Source of the DNA: Clostridiales bacterium
Lineage (GTDB): Bacteria; Bacillota; Clostridia; Tissierellales; Sedimentibacteraceae
Direction: 5' to 3'
NCBI GenBank assembly: GCA_003487955.1
Contig: DNNJ01000180.1
Location: 1 to 7,975, forward strand
DNA length: 7,975 bases
The notes under the pieces are model-generated. The model did no database searches, had not been told where the DNA came from, and was given only the letters and a program-made list of their open reading frames with translations. The first letter of the stretch is position 1, and each line of letters begins with the position of its first letter. Shown here in pieces: positions 1 through 5,859 of the stretch. A program made the translations under genes and the position numbers.

Positions 1-507
1 GGGGATATAAGAAACAATATGTCATATGCTTGGATGTATGGCTGTGCAAAAATGGGAATGCATTTTGTTGCATTCGGACCAAAGGTACTTGCTGACCAAT
101 TGGATAAAGAAATATTGAAAAAAGTTAATGAAGTTGCTGAATATACAGGTGCAAAAATAGAAATATCCCATAGTGTGGATAGTGTTAAAGGAGCCGATGT
201 TATATATACCGATGTATGGGCTTCCATGGGAGAAGAAGCATTAATACCTGAAAGAGTAAAATTACTTACACCATACAAGGTTACTATGGTGTTGTTAAAG
301 GCAACAGGAAATGAAGATGTAATATTCTTGCATTGCCTTCCTGCATTCCACGATTTTGAAACAAAATTGGCAAAAGAGCAGATGGAATTAGGGTATGATA
401 TGAGGGAAGTTACGGATGAAGTTTTCAGAAGCAGACATTCGGTTGTTTTTGATGAAGCAGAAAACAGACTTCATACAATTAAGGCTGTAATTGTTGCTAC
501 AATATAA
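1..507 (+). CDS. argF/arcB: Ornithine carbamoyltransferase, C-terminal part (5' end outside window)
   Basis: The frame is open from base 1, so the gene began upstream; only about 168 C-terminal codons are present, roughly half of the usual ~330 residues. The enzyme exchanges ornithine plus carbamoyl phosphate with citrulline plus phosphate in the cytoplasm. Diagnostic pieces in order: GDIRNNM at the window's first codons (domain junction typical of the family), the ornithine-binding SMG loop in DVWASMGEE (S codon at 223), the carbamoyl-phosphate/ornithine site HCLPAFHD (H codon at 331), and the conserved C-terminus ending ENRLHTIKAVIVATI. The SMG loop separates it from aspartate carbamoyltransferase. 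A carbamate kinase remnant follows after 28 bases, the usual arcB-arcC arrangement, so a catabolic (arginine deiminase pathway) role that releases ornithine is likely. An anabolic ArgF or a relative such as putrescine carbamoyltransferase is less likely but cannot be fully excluded without the N-terminal half. Confidence 0.93.
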   Translation, partial: GDIRNNMSYAWMYGCAKMGMHFVAFGPKVLADQLDKEILKKVNEVAEYTGAKIEISHSVDSVKGADVIYTDVWASMGEEALIPERVKLLTPYKVTMVLLKATGNEDVIFLHCLPAFHDFETKLAKEQMELGYDMREVTDEVFRSRHSVVFDEAENRLHTIKAVIVATI

Positions 508-535
508 AATGTTAAATTTTTTTAAAGGAGAAAAA

Positions 536-805
536 ATGACACCAACTAAAGTAGTAATTGCATTAGGAGGCAATGCATTAGAAGATAAAAATCTTCCTTC
601 AACAGAAGACTTAAGGCATTTAACTATTGAACAAGCAGAAAAATATATAGAAGAAGGTCATTTTGCACCTGGTAGTATGCTTCCCAAAATAACAGCAGCC
701 GTAAAGTTTGCTAAATCAAGAAAAGGGAGAAAGGCGATAATTACATCTCTTTATAAAGCGACAGAAGCTTTAGAAGGGAATTGTGGAACTGAAATTGAAG
801 TATAA
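536..805 (+). pseudogene. arcC: Carbamate kinase remnant with large in-frame internal deletion
   Basis: An 89-codon open frame. Residues 1-~22 match the carbamate kinase N-terminus (KVVIALGGNAL, with the GGNA nucleotide/substrate loop at residues 11-14). Residues ~24-89 match the extreme C-terminus (LTIEQAEKY, then EEGHFAPGSMLPKI, then GRKAIITSL and ALEGNCGTEIEV). Full-length carbamate kinase is about 310 residues, so roughly 220 central residues are missing, including the region carrying the active-site lysines and most of the ATP-binding domain. The join falls near codons 22-25 and keeps the frame. The start at 536 is chosen over an upstream in-frame start at 491 because AAAGGAG lies 5 bases before 536 and because homology begins there; the upstream start would overlap the carbamoyltransferase gene. 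The product should not make ATP from carbamoyl phosphate. It could be a decayed gene, a small expressed protein, or an assembly artefact. Confidence 0.85.
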
Positions 806-812
806 TATTAAC

Positions 813-859
813 ATCTGCAATTTTTTGGTAAATATAATAAATAATCATTAGTTGCAGAT
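813..859. repeat. Inverted repeat ATCTGCAA / TTGCAGAT
   Basis: Perfect 8-bp arms at 813-820 and 852-859, separated by 31 AT-rich bases, just after the carbamate kinase remnant. No T-run follows the right arm, so it is not a standard terminator. It may be a weak RNA hairpin or chance in AT-rich DNA. Confidence 0.35.
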
Positions 860-886
860 AAATAAATACTGTAGCTTTTTTTAAAT

Positions 887-909
887 AACATGAAAGATTC
901 ATGTTTTAT
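887..909 (+). terminator. Probable intrinsic terminator after the arcC remnant
   Basis: AACATGAA (887-894) pairs perfectly with TTCATGTT (898-905) around a 3-base AGA loop and is followed by TTATT. The stem is AT-rich and the T-tract is interrupted, so efficiency may be modest. It sits where transcription from the carbamoyltransferase/arcC unit should end, before the activator's own promoter. Confidence 0.55.
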
Positions 910-911
910 TG

Positions 912-945
912 CTGAAAGTACTGAAAGTATAGAACAAATAGAACA
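912..945. repeat. Two adjacent 9-bp tandem duplications
   Basis: CTGAAAGTA occurs twice back to back (912-920, 921-929). ATAGAACA then occurs at 929-936 and 938-945, one base apart. Both pairs lie immediately upstream of the proposed -35 box of the activator gene, where an operator could be, but no protein can be assigned. Confidence 0.4.
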
Positions 946-948
946 TCA

Positions 949-977
949 TTGTAAAAATTGAATTATTATGATACAAT
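949..977 (+). promoter_or_regulatory. Candidate sigma-A promoter for the activator gene
   Basis: TTGTAA (949-954) and TACAAT (972-977) are separated by exactly 17 bases. Each box is one or two bases from the TTGACA/TATAAT consensus. Initiation near 984 would give a leader of almost 90 bases that contains the whole REP-like hairpin at 994-1052. Confidence 0.5.
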
Positions 978-993
978 TAAAATAATTGGAAGG

Positions 994-1052
994 GGGACAC
1001 ACATCTAAATGGGCGTGAGTCTATGGTAGATAAGCATTTAGAGGAATGTCCC
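994..1052. repeat. REP-like palindrome, copy 1 (activator leader)
   Basis: GGGACACACATCTAAATG (994-1011) pairs with CATTTAGAGGAATGTCCC (1035-1052) over 18 positions with 3 mismatches. Inside the 23-base loop is a second small hairpin, TCTA-TGG-TAGA (1020-1030). The GGGGACA...CCTCT / AGAGGAATGTCCCC signature is shared with a second copy at 3874-3925. Such GGGGAC-type palindromes recur in Firmicutes and resemble the REP sequences moved by Y1 (RAYT-type) transposases; that family link is from general knowledge and not proven here. It ends 8 bases before the ribosome binding site of the activator gene. Confidence 0.75.
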
Positions 1053-1071
1053 AATAGTATAGGAGGGTGCT

Positions 1072-2466
1072 ATGAAATCAAAGGAATGTTTACTATTGAT
1101 GCAAAAAATTTTGCAGTTAGTAGAAGAAGGTGTTCATGTACTTGATAAGCATGGCAATACCATCATATATAATGAATCTATGTCTGCTTTGGAAAAGATG
1201 GATTTAGATGATGTAATCAAGAAACCGTTTACAGAGGTTTTTAAGGGATTTACCAACGAAAACAGCACTCTTCTAAAAGCTTTGTATTCTAAAACTATAA
1301 CAAAAAATTTAAAACAAACATATTTGAACAAAGACGGAAAAGAAATTTCTACAATTAATACTACAATACCGGTTGTAATTGATGATGAGGTTGTAGCTGC
1401 TGTTGAAGTAGCTAAAAATATAACCAAAATTGAAGAAATGTCCAATACAATTTTAAAGCTCCATGATGAAATTGAAAAACCTGAAAAGGTAAAACATAAG
1501 AAAGTAAAGAAATATAATTTTGACAATATTGTAGGGCGCAGTGATAATTTTTTGGATGTTATTGACAGAGCGAAAAAATCTTCAAAAAATTCTGCCTCCG
1601 TATTTATTTACGGTGAAACCGGAACTGGCAAGGAATTAATCGCTCAAAGCATACATTATGCCAGCATAAGAAAGGACAAGCCGTTTAAAGCACAAAATTG
1701 TGCTGCTCTTCCGGAATCTTTATTGGAAGGACTGTTGTTTGGCACCTCAAAGGGAGGTTTCACCGGAGCAGTTGACCGTGCCGGCTTATTTGAACAGGCA
1801 AATGGAGGAACGCTTCTTTTGGATGAAATAAATTCAATGCCTTATGAGCTGCAGCCTAAGCTTTTAAGAGTACTTCAGGAAAATTATATTAGACGAGTTG
1901 GAGGCTCAACTGATATTCCCATAGATGTAAGAATTATTACTACATGTAATGAGCCTCCGGAAAAAATATTAAAAGAAGGTAAGCTGAGAAAAGACTTGTT
2001 TTATAGGCTTAATGTAATTCCATTAAATGTACCACCTTTAAGAGAGAGAATCGATGATATTATTTTGCTTGCTAAAATGTTTGTGGACAAACACAATGTA
2101 AGGTTCAACAAACATGTAACAGATTTTTCAGATGAAGTATATGAGTACCTTTTATCATATGATTATCCGGGCAATGCAAGGGAGCTTGAAAATATGATTA
2201 TGTCAGCTGTAAGCATGTGTGAAGATGATGAGCATATTTTGACCGGCAGTCACTTTTACATTCAACATTCAATAGAATACAAAATTGATGATTATGAAAA
2301 AATCGAAGATTACGGCATAGACAAATATTTAAGTAATTTAGAAAAAAAGATAATTGAGAAAGCACTTTCAAACAGCAAGAATAATATTACAAGAGCATCA
2401 AATGTATTAAAGATAAAGCGTCAGACCTTACAACATAAAATCAAAAAATATGATATCAATATATAG
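1072..2466 (+). CDS. ordR: Sigma-54-dependent transcriptional activator of ornithine fermentation (PAS-AAA+-Fis)
   Basis: A 464-residue enhancer-binding protein. Residues ~8-118 form a PAS-type sensor domain (GVHVLDKHGNTIIYNESM). Residues ~148-375 form the AAA+ sigma-54 interaction domain: Walker A GETGTGKE (181-188), sigma-54 contact loop GGFTGA (228-233, usually GAFTGA), Walker B TLLLDE (247-252), sensor region DVRIITTCNEP, and LFYRLNVIPLNVPPLRER with the arginine-finger area. Residues ~423-462 form a Fis-type helix-turn-helix (NNITRASNVLKIKRQTLQHKI). No two-component receiver domain is present, so the PAS domain probably senses a small molecule; arginine or ornithine is an inference. It resembles RocR/PrdR-type activators. 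The start is supported by AGGAGGG at 1061-1067. It lies directly upstream of a sigma-54 promoter and the ornithine operon, so that operon is the likely target. The symbol ordR follows usage for the regulator at this locus in clostridia and is a positional assignment. Confidence 0.9.
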   Translation: MKSKECLLLMQKILQLVEEGVHVLDKHGNTIIYNESMSALEKMDLDDVIKKPFTEVFKGFTNENSTLLKALYSKTITKNLKQTYLNKDGKEISTINTTIPVVIDDEVVAAVEVAKNITKIEEMSNTILKLHDEIEKPEKVKHKKVKKYNFDNIVGRSDNFLDVIDRAKKSSKNSASVFIYGETGTGKELIAQSIHYASIRKDKPFKAQNCAALPESLLEGLLFGTSKGGFTGAVDRAGLFEQANGGTLLLDEINSMPYELQPKLLRVLQENYIRRVGGSTDIPIDVRIITTCNEPPEKILKEGKLRKDLFYRLNVIPLNVPPLRERIDDIILLAKMFVDKHNVRFNKHVTDFSDEVYEYLLSYDYPGNARELENMIMSAVSMCEDDEHILTGSHFYIQHSIEYKIDDYEKIEDYGIDKYLSNLEKKIIEKALSNSKNNITRASNVLKIKRQTLQHKIKKYDINI

Positions 2467-2471
2467 ACACT

Positions 2472-2517
2472 AAAAGCAAATATATTTGCAGCTACTGCAA
2501 AATAATTTGCTTTTTTT
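2472..2517 (+). terminator. Strong intrinsic terminator after the activator gene
   Basis: AAAAGCAAAT (2472-2481) pairs perfectly with ATTTGCTTTT (2505-2514). A second inner stem, TTTGCA (2485-2490) with TGCAAA (2496-2501), closes a 5-base loop. Seven T residues (2511-2517) complete the structure. It begins 5 bases after the stop codon and separates the activator's transcript from the ord operon. Confidence 0.85.
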
Positions 2518-2586
2518 ATATATTTTTGAGAACTCTTTTAACATGATAGCATTCGTAGTTGGAATAAATCGGGTATTATGGGGAAA

Positions 2587-2642
2587 AATTACTTGAAAGT
2601 TGAAATTACTATCTTAAAAACATTTAATTTGAGCAATTTGAG
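2587..2642. promoter_or_regulatory. Direct repeats upstream of the -24/-12 promoter, possible activator sites
   Basis: AATTACT occurs at 2587-2593 and 2604-2610, TTGAAA at 2593-2598 and 2600-2605, and AATTTGAG at 2626-2633 and 2635-2642. They lie roughly 15-70 bases before the sigma-54 core promoter. Enhancer-binding proteins need upstream sites and no clear long palindrome is visible, so these repeats are only candidates; the region is AT-rich and chance is possible. Confidence 0.25.
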
Positions 2643-2656
2643 TACTTTGATATTTT

Positions 2657-2674
2657 TTGGCATAATAATTGCTT
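2657..2674 (+). promoter_or_regulatory. Sigma-54 (-24/-12) promoter of the ornithine operon
   Basis: TTGGCATAATAATTGCTT carries the essential GG (2659-2660) and GC (2671-2672) with the required 12-base separation, and fits the TTGGCAC-N5-TTGC consensus closely. Initiation is expected near 2684, giving a 5' leader of about 34 bases before ord. A sigma-54 activator is encoded immediately upstream, which makes this an inducible promoter for ord-ortA-ortB-oraS-oraE. Confidence 0.88.
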
Positions 2675-2717
2675 AATATATACTAAGAGAGTAGAAAATT
2701 ATTAGGAGGAACAACAA

Positions 2718-3776
2718 ATGCAAAATGTAAAAGTAATTATCTGGGGACTTGGAGCTATGGGAAGCGGCATGGCAAGAATGCTTTTAAACAAAAAAGGTGT
2801 TGACATAGTCGGTGCAGTTGGCAGAGGCGCCAAATTAGGAAAAAGCATGTATGAAATTATAGGGGTAGAAAGAGGAGACAGGCCTGAAGTGCTTGTTGGA
2901 ACTCCTGAAGATGTTATTAAAGAAAAAGCAGCTGATGTAGTTTTATGCTGTACAGATTCATTTACTAAGGTAGCATTTGACAGATTAAAATTCTGCTTGG
3001 AAAGAAAAATAAACGTGGTATCAAGTGCTGAAGAAATGTCATTCCCGCAAGCTCAGAATCCTGAACTTGCAAAACAATTAGATGAAATAGCGAAAGCTAA
3101 CGGTGTTTCAATAATTGGTACAGGTATCAACCCGGGATTAATTATGGACTACTTGGTTGTTGTTATGACAGGATGCTGCGAAACAGTTGACCATATAACA
3201 GCAAGAAGAGTAAACAGTTTATCTCCTTTTGGTCCTGCAGTTATGCATGAGCAAGGTATAGGAATTACTGTGGATGAGTTTAATAAAGGCGTTGAAACAG
3301 GTACATTGTCAGGCCACGTTGGATTCCATGAATCAATCGGTATGATTGCCGGTGCCATAGGTTGGAAGGTTGATAAAGTAACTACTTCAATGGGTCCGAT
3401 AGTAACAGACGTAGACAGAAAGTCACCTCATGGATTTGCCAAAGCAGGGGATGTTGCAGGTTGCGCAATGAAGGGTTACGGATATATTGACGGTGAATTA
3501 AAAATTGAAATGGATCACCCTCAGCAAATCGAGCCTGAGCAAGTTGGTATTCAAACAGGTGACTACGTAATAATCAAAGGAACTCCAAATATTAATTTGG
3601 TTAATTCTCCGGAAGTTCCGGGAGGTATCGGTACTATTGCCATGTGCGTAAATACTATTCCGATGATTATCAACGCTAAACCGGGATTGAATACAATGCT
3701 TACTATTCCGGCACCAAGAGCAATAATGGGAGATATGAGAGAGCTAATCGACCCGGAATGCAAAATCGTTAAGTAA
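2718..3776 (+). CDS. ord: 2,4-diaminopentanoate dehydrogenase
   Basis: The product is 352 residues, close to the usual length of the family. It has an N-terminal Rossmann fold of the dihydrodipicolinate-reductase-like type (VIIWGLGAMGSGMARML, dinucleotide-binding glycines at residues 10, 12 and 15), followed by NVVSSAEEMSFP and the GTGINPGLIMD segment typical of this family. The enzyme oxidatively deaminates 2,4-diaminopentanoate to 2-amino-4-oxopentanoate with NAD(P)+, releasing ammonia, as the second step after the aminomutase. The start is supported by AGGAGG at 2704-2709, 8 bases upstream of the ATG. It is the first gene after the sigma-54 promoter. A 219-base gap filled with hairpin repeats separates it from ortA. 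The identity rests on the fold, characteristic segments and adjacency to ortAB and oraSE; related amino acid dehydrogenases share the Rossmann motif but not this neighbourhood. Confidence 0.93.
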   Translation: MQNVKVIIWGLGAMGSGMARMLLNKKGVDIVGAVGRGAKLGKSMYEIIGVERGDRPEVLVGTPEDVIKEKAADVVLCCTDSFTKVAFDRLKFCLERKINVVSSAEEMSFPQAQNPELAKQLDEIAKANGVSIIGTGINPGLIMDYLVVVMTGCCETVDHITARRVNSLSPFGPAVMHEQGIGITVDEFNKGVETGTLSGHVGFHESIGMIAGAIGWKVDKVTTSMGPIVTDVDRKSPHGFAKAGDVAGCAMKGYGYIDGELKIEMDHPQQIEPEQVGIQTGDYVIIKGTPNINLVNSPEVPGGIGTIAMCVNTIPMIINAKPGLNTMLTIPAPRAIMGDMRELIDPECKIVK

Positions 3777-3782
3777 AGAAGC

Positions 3783-3830
3783 CCTAACCCAATTTCTTCG
3801 ACCGATAGGGAGAAAGAAATTGTTGGTAGG
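3783..3830. repeat. Long bulged hairpin after ord
   Basis: CAATTTCTT (3790-3798) pairs perfectly with AAGAAATTG (3814-3822). The stem extends outward as ACC (3787-3789) with GGT (3825-3827) and CCT (3783-3785) with AGG (3828-3830), past a 2-base bulge on one side and a 1-base bulge on the other, for about 15 pairs in all. The loop is 15 bases. No T-run follows, so it is more likely a mobile repeat or an mRNA-stabilising/processing hairpin than a terminator. A further TCGCA/TGCGA pair (3835-3839, 3856-3860) lies just downstream. Confidence 0.65.
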
Positions 3831-3873
3831 TCTTTCGCAACGAGCGCCAATTTTGTGCGACGATTATAGGTAT

Positions 3874-3925
3874 GGGGACACACCTCTACTATAAGGATAG
3901 TCTTTGGGGCAAGAGGAATGTCCCC
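3874..3925. repeat. REP-like palindrome, copy 2 (between ord and ortA)
   Basis: GGGGACACACCTCT (3874-3887) pairs with AGAGGAATGTCCCC (3912-3925), 14 positions with only a central CA/TT mismatch. Directly inside is a perfect small hairpin, ACTAT-AAGG-ATAGT (3888-3901). Arms and architecture match copy 1 at 994-1052, so these are two members of one dispersed family. No T-run follows, so read-through to ortA is expected. Confidence 0.8.
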
Positions 3926-3938
3926 GAATATATAAATT

Positions 3939-3970
3939 GTGCAGCGAGACTGCGAGAAGCAATGACAATA
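3939..3970. repeat. Small GC-rich hairpin segment before ortA, possible repeat fragment
   Basis: GCAG-CGAGA-CTGC forms a 4-bp stem and the segment continues GAGAAGCAATGACA. Read on the minus strand (TGTCATTGC followed by CTCGC-type sequence) it resembles the widespread TCATTGCGAG... intergenic repeats of bacteria. It stands out as GC-rich against its AT-rich surroundings. Assignment is by resemblance only. Confidence 0.35.
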
Positions 3971-3995
3971 ATAATATATATAAGGGAGCGTAATA

Positions 3996-4301
3996 ATGGT
4001 TAAAAAAAGTACATGGGTTTTAATACATAGAAATGTTTTAGAACCGTCAGAAAGAGTTCCACAGGTTCCTGATGATACTAAAAAGGTGCCTTTGGAGTTA
4101 TGGACTAAAGGATATTTACAGGAAGATGCAAATATTGGAGATGAAGTAACAGTTTTAACAAGAACCAAAAGAATAGAAAAAGGTACTTTGTTAGAAGCAG
4201 CTCCATATTACAAGCATGATTTTGGCAAGTTCGTTCCTGAATTAATAACTATCAGCGAACAAGTTAAAGAAATTTTATTTGGAGGTGCTGATAATGAGTA
4301 A
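3996..4301 (+). CDS. ortA: 2-amino-4-oxopentanoate thiolase, alpha (small) subunit
   Basis: A 101-residue soluble protein with no signal peptide or membrane segment. Together with OrtB it cleaves 2-amino-4-oxopentanoate with CoA to give acetyl-CoA and alanine, the last step of oxidative ornithine fermentation. The sequence has the conserved start (STWVLIHRNVLEPSERVPQVPDDT), LELWTKGYL, and a central segment (ANIGDEVTVLTRTKR) typical of the family. The length matches known OrtA proteins of about 100 residues. The ribosome binding site AAGGGAG lies at 3982-3988. The last 8 bases overlap the first codons of ortB, so the two subunits are probably translationally coupled. No catalytic residues can be pointed out in this subunit; the PLP site is in OrtB. 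Confidence 0.92.
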   Translation: MVKKSTWVLIHRNVLEPSERVPQVPDDTKKVPLELWTKGYLQEDANIGDEVTVLTRTKRIEKGTLLEAAPYYKHDFGKFVPELITISEQVKEILFGGADNE

Positions 4302-5694
4302 AGATATGAGTTATGCTGCCGTTATGGCAAGAAGACCGGAAATAATGAAAAATTCAGCAGGTATTGATTTTTCAATATTTGAAAGCGGCTCGATAGCTTT
4401 TGATTACGAAAGAATGATGAAAGAAGCCGGATTTACTATTGAAGAAATCCAAAAAATTCAGTCTGAACATGGAGTTGGCAATACTCCTATAATAGAGCTT
4501 AGAAATTTAACTGCCCTGGCAAGAAAAATTGCTCCTGAAGGAAAAGGCGCAAGAATATTCATAAAAGACGAAGCAGCAAATGCATCAGGAAGCTTTAAAG
4601 CAAGAAGAGCGTCAACAGCAGTTTACCAAGCTAAAAAGCTTGGCTACAAAGGTGTTGTTACGGCTACCAGCGGAAACTACGGTGCAGCTGTTGCATCACA
4701 ATCGGCAATGTATGGACTAAAATGTATTGTAGTTCAGGAATGTTATGATTCAAGAGGTGTAGGCCAGCCGGAAATAATTGAAAAGGCAAGAAAATGTGAA
4801 GCATTGGGAGCTGAAGTTGTTCAATTGTCAGTAGGTCCTGAATTATTCTACACATTCCTTACAATATTGGAGGAGACCGGATATTTCAATGCTTCCTTGT
4901 ATACACCATTTGCAGTTGCAGGTGTAGAAACATTGGGTTATGAAATTGCAATGCAATTCAGAGAAAAATTCAACAAGGACCCGGATGTTGTAATGGCAAC
5001 AAACGCAGGAGGCGGAAACCTGACAGGGACTGCAAGAGGGCTGAAAAAAGCAGGAGCTCAGTCTCAAATAGTTGCAGCCAGCGTTGATTTGTCAGGACTT
5101 CATATGGCATCAGACACTCAGTTCAATAAAAAATCATTTACGACAGGACATACGGGATTCGGAATGCCTTATTCAACATGGCCGGATCGTTCTGATGTTC
5201 CCCGTTCGGCAGCAAGACCATTAAGATATATTGATAGATACTTAACAGTTCGACAAGGAGAGGTATTCTATATTACTGAAGCATTGGCATCTCTTGAAGG
5301 ATTAGAGAAAGGCCCTGCCGGGAATACTTCCCTTACGGCTGCATTTGCATTAGCACAGGAATTAGACCAAGATAAAACAATAGTTGTTCAGGAAACCGAA
5401 TATACAGGAGCAGGCAAGCATATTCAGCCTCAGTTGTCATTTGCAAGAGCTAACGGAATTGAAGTTAAATTTGGAGATCCAAAGGATGAAGTTCCGGGGA
5501 AGAATATTATTTTACCTTTACATCCTTCAATGATTACAGCAAATGATGCAGATGTAATTTATATGAGGAAATCATTGATTAGGAATGCACTGAACAATTA
5601 CAAAGTAACACCTACGGAAGCTGACATAGAATTCCTTGCAGCAGAAACAAATTCTGACGTGGAATTTGTAAAGGAAACAATCGCATCACTATAA
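4294..5694 (+). CDS. ortB: 2-amino-4-oxopentanoate thiolase, beta (PLP) subunit
   Basis: A 466-residue fold-type II PLP enzyme related to threonine synthase. The PLP lysine is probably K102 in ASGSFKARRAS. The second conserved segment ATSGNYGAAVA supplies substrate/cofactor contacts, and NAGGGNLTGTARG is the glycine-rich phosphate-binding loop. C-terminal GPAGNTSLTAAFALAQEL and VVQETEYTGAGKH complete the family pattern. With OrtA it performs CoA-dependent thiolysis of 2-amino-4-oxopentanoate, an unusual PLP-dependent thiolase reaction that gives acetyl-CoA and alanine. The ATG at 4294 is chosen because GGAGG (4281-4285) lies 8 bases upstream; an in-frame TTG at 4279 would precede that site. 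The gene overlaps ortA by 8 bases. A 165-base gap containing a MITE-like element follows before oraS. Confidence 0.94.
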   Translation: MSKDMSYAAVMARRPEIMKNSAGIDFSIFESGSIAFDYERMMKEAGFTIEEIQKIQSEHGVGNTPIIELRNLTALARKIAPEGKGARIFIKDEAANASGSFKARRASTAVYQAKKLGYKGVVTATSGNYGAAVASQSAMYGLKCIVVQECYDSRGVGQPEIIEKARKCEALGAEVVQLSVGPELFYTFLTILEETGYFNASLYTPFAVAGVETLGYEIAMQFREKFNKDPDVVMATNAGGGNLTGTARGLKKAGAQSQIVAASVDLSGLHMASDTQFNKKSFTTGHTGFGMPYSTWPDRSDVPRSAARPLRYIDRYLTVRQGEVFYITEALASLEGLEKGPAGNTSLTAAFALAQELDQDKTIVVQETEYTGAGKHIQPQLSFARANGIEVKFGDPKDEVPGKNIILPLHPSMITANDADVIYMRKSLIRNALNNYKVTPTEADIEFLAAETNSDVEFVKETIASL

Positions 5695-5710
5695 ATAAAC
5701 CATAAATCTA

Positions 5711-5827
5711 AGGCGTATGTGACTTAACATCATTCCAAACATAGCAAGACTCTTCTAATATTTAAAGATGAGATTCTTCGCTGCGCTCAGAATGAAAAAA
5801 AATTATAAACGTTAGTCAAATACGCCT
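5711..5827. mobile_element. MITE-like element with terminal inverted repeats
   Basis: A 117-bp non-coding unit. The left end AGGCGTATGTGACTTAAC (5711-5728) is the inverse of the right end GTTAGTCAAATACGCCT (5811-5827), with one mismatch and one extra base over 17 positions. The interior contains ATTCT-N11-AGAAT (5773-5793) within GATTCTTCGCTGCGCTCAGAATGA, a motif strongly resembling common Firmicutes intergenic repeats. No transposase is encoded. No clear target-site duplication is visible (flanks TCTA and ATTT). It sits inside the operon between ortB and oraS and ends 20 bases before the oraS ribosome binding site. An alternative reading is a large imperfect RNA hairpin acting as a processing or stability element. 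Confidence 0.72.
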
Positions 5828-5859
5828 ATTTGAAATTTAAAGATAACGGGAGGATATTT

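Noticed and set aside
491..535. Upstream in-frame start that would lengthen the carbamate kinase remnant by 15 residues.
   Set aside because: The added residues have no family similarity, overlap the carbamoyltransferase gene, and the AAAGGAG site points to the ATG at 536.
1134..1526. A 130-codon minus-strand open frame inside the activator gene.
   Set aside because: It is a shadow of the conserved PAS-AAA+ coding frame, with low-complexity translation and no domain.
3823..3838. TTGGTAGGTCTTTCGC, with GG and GC 12 bases apart, as a second sigma-54 promoter before ortA.
   Set aside because: The -12 element (TCGC) and the T after GG are poor, and half of it is the arm of the hairpin at 3783-3830; spacing alone is not enough.
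994..3925. The paired hairpins as a CRISPR array or an intrinsic terminator.
   Set aside because: Only two copies almost 3 kb apart, no regular spacers, and no T-run after either right arm.
3563..4168. A 201-codon minus-strand open frame spanning the end of ord, the gap and the start of ortA.
   Set aside because: It is antisense to two well-conserved genes, crosses the repeat mosaic, shows no recognisable domain and has no convincing ribosome site.
4279..4293. TTG start for ortB at 4279.
   Set aside because: It lies upstream of the GGAGG at 4281-4285 that correctly spaces the ATG at 4294.
5830..5859. TTG start for oraS at 5830.
   Set aside because: The extra 10 residues are not part of the OraS family and begin 3 bases after the mobile element; GGGAGG at 5848-5853 serves the ATG at 5860.
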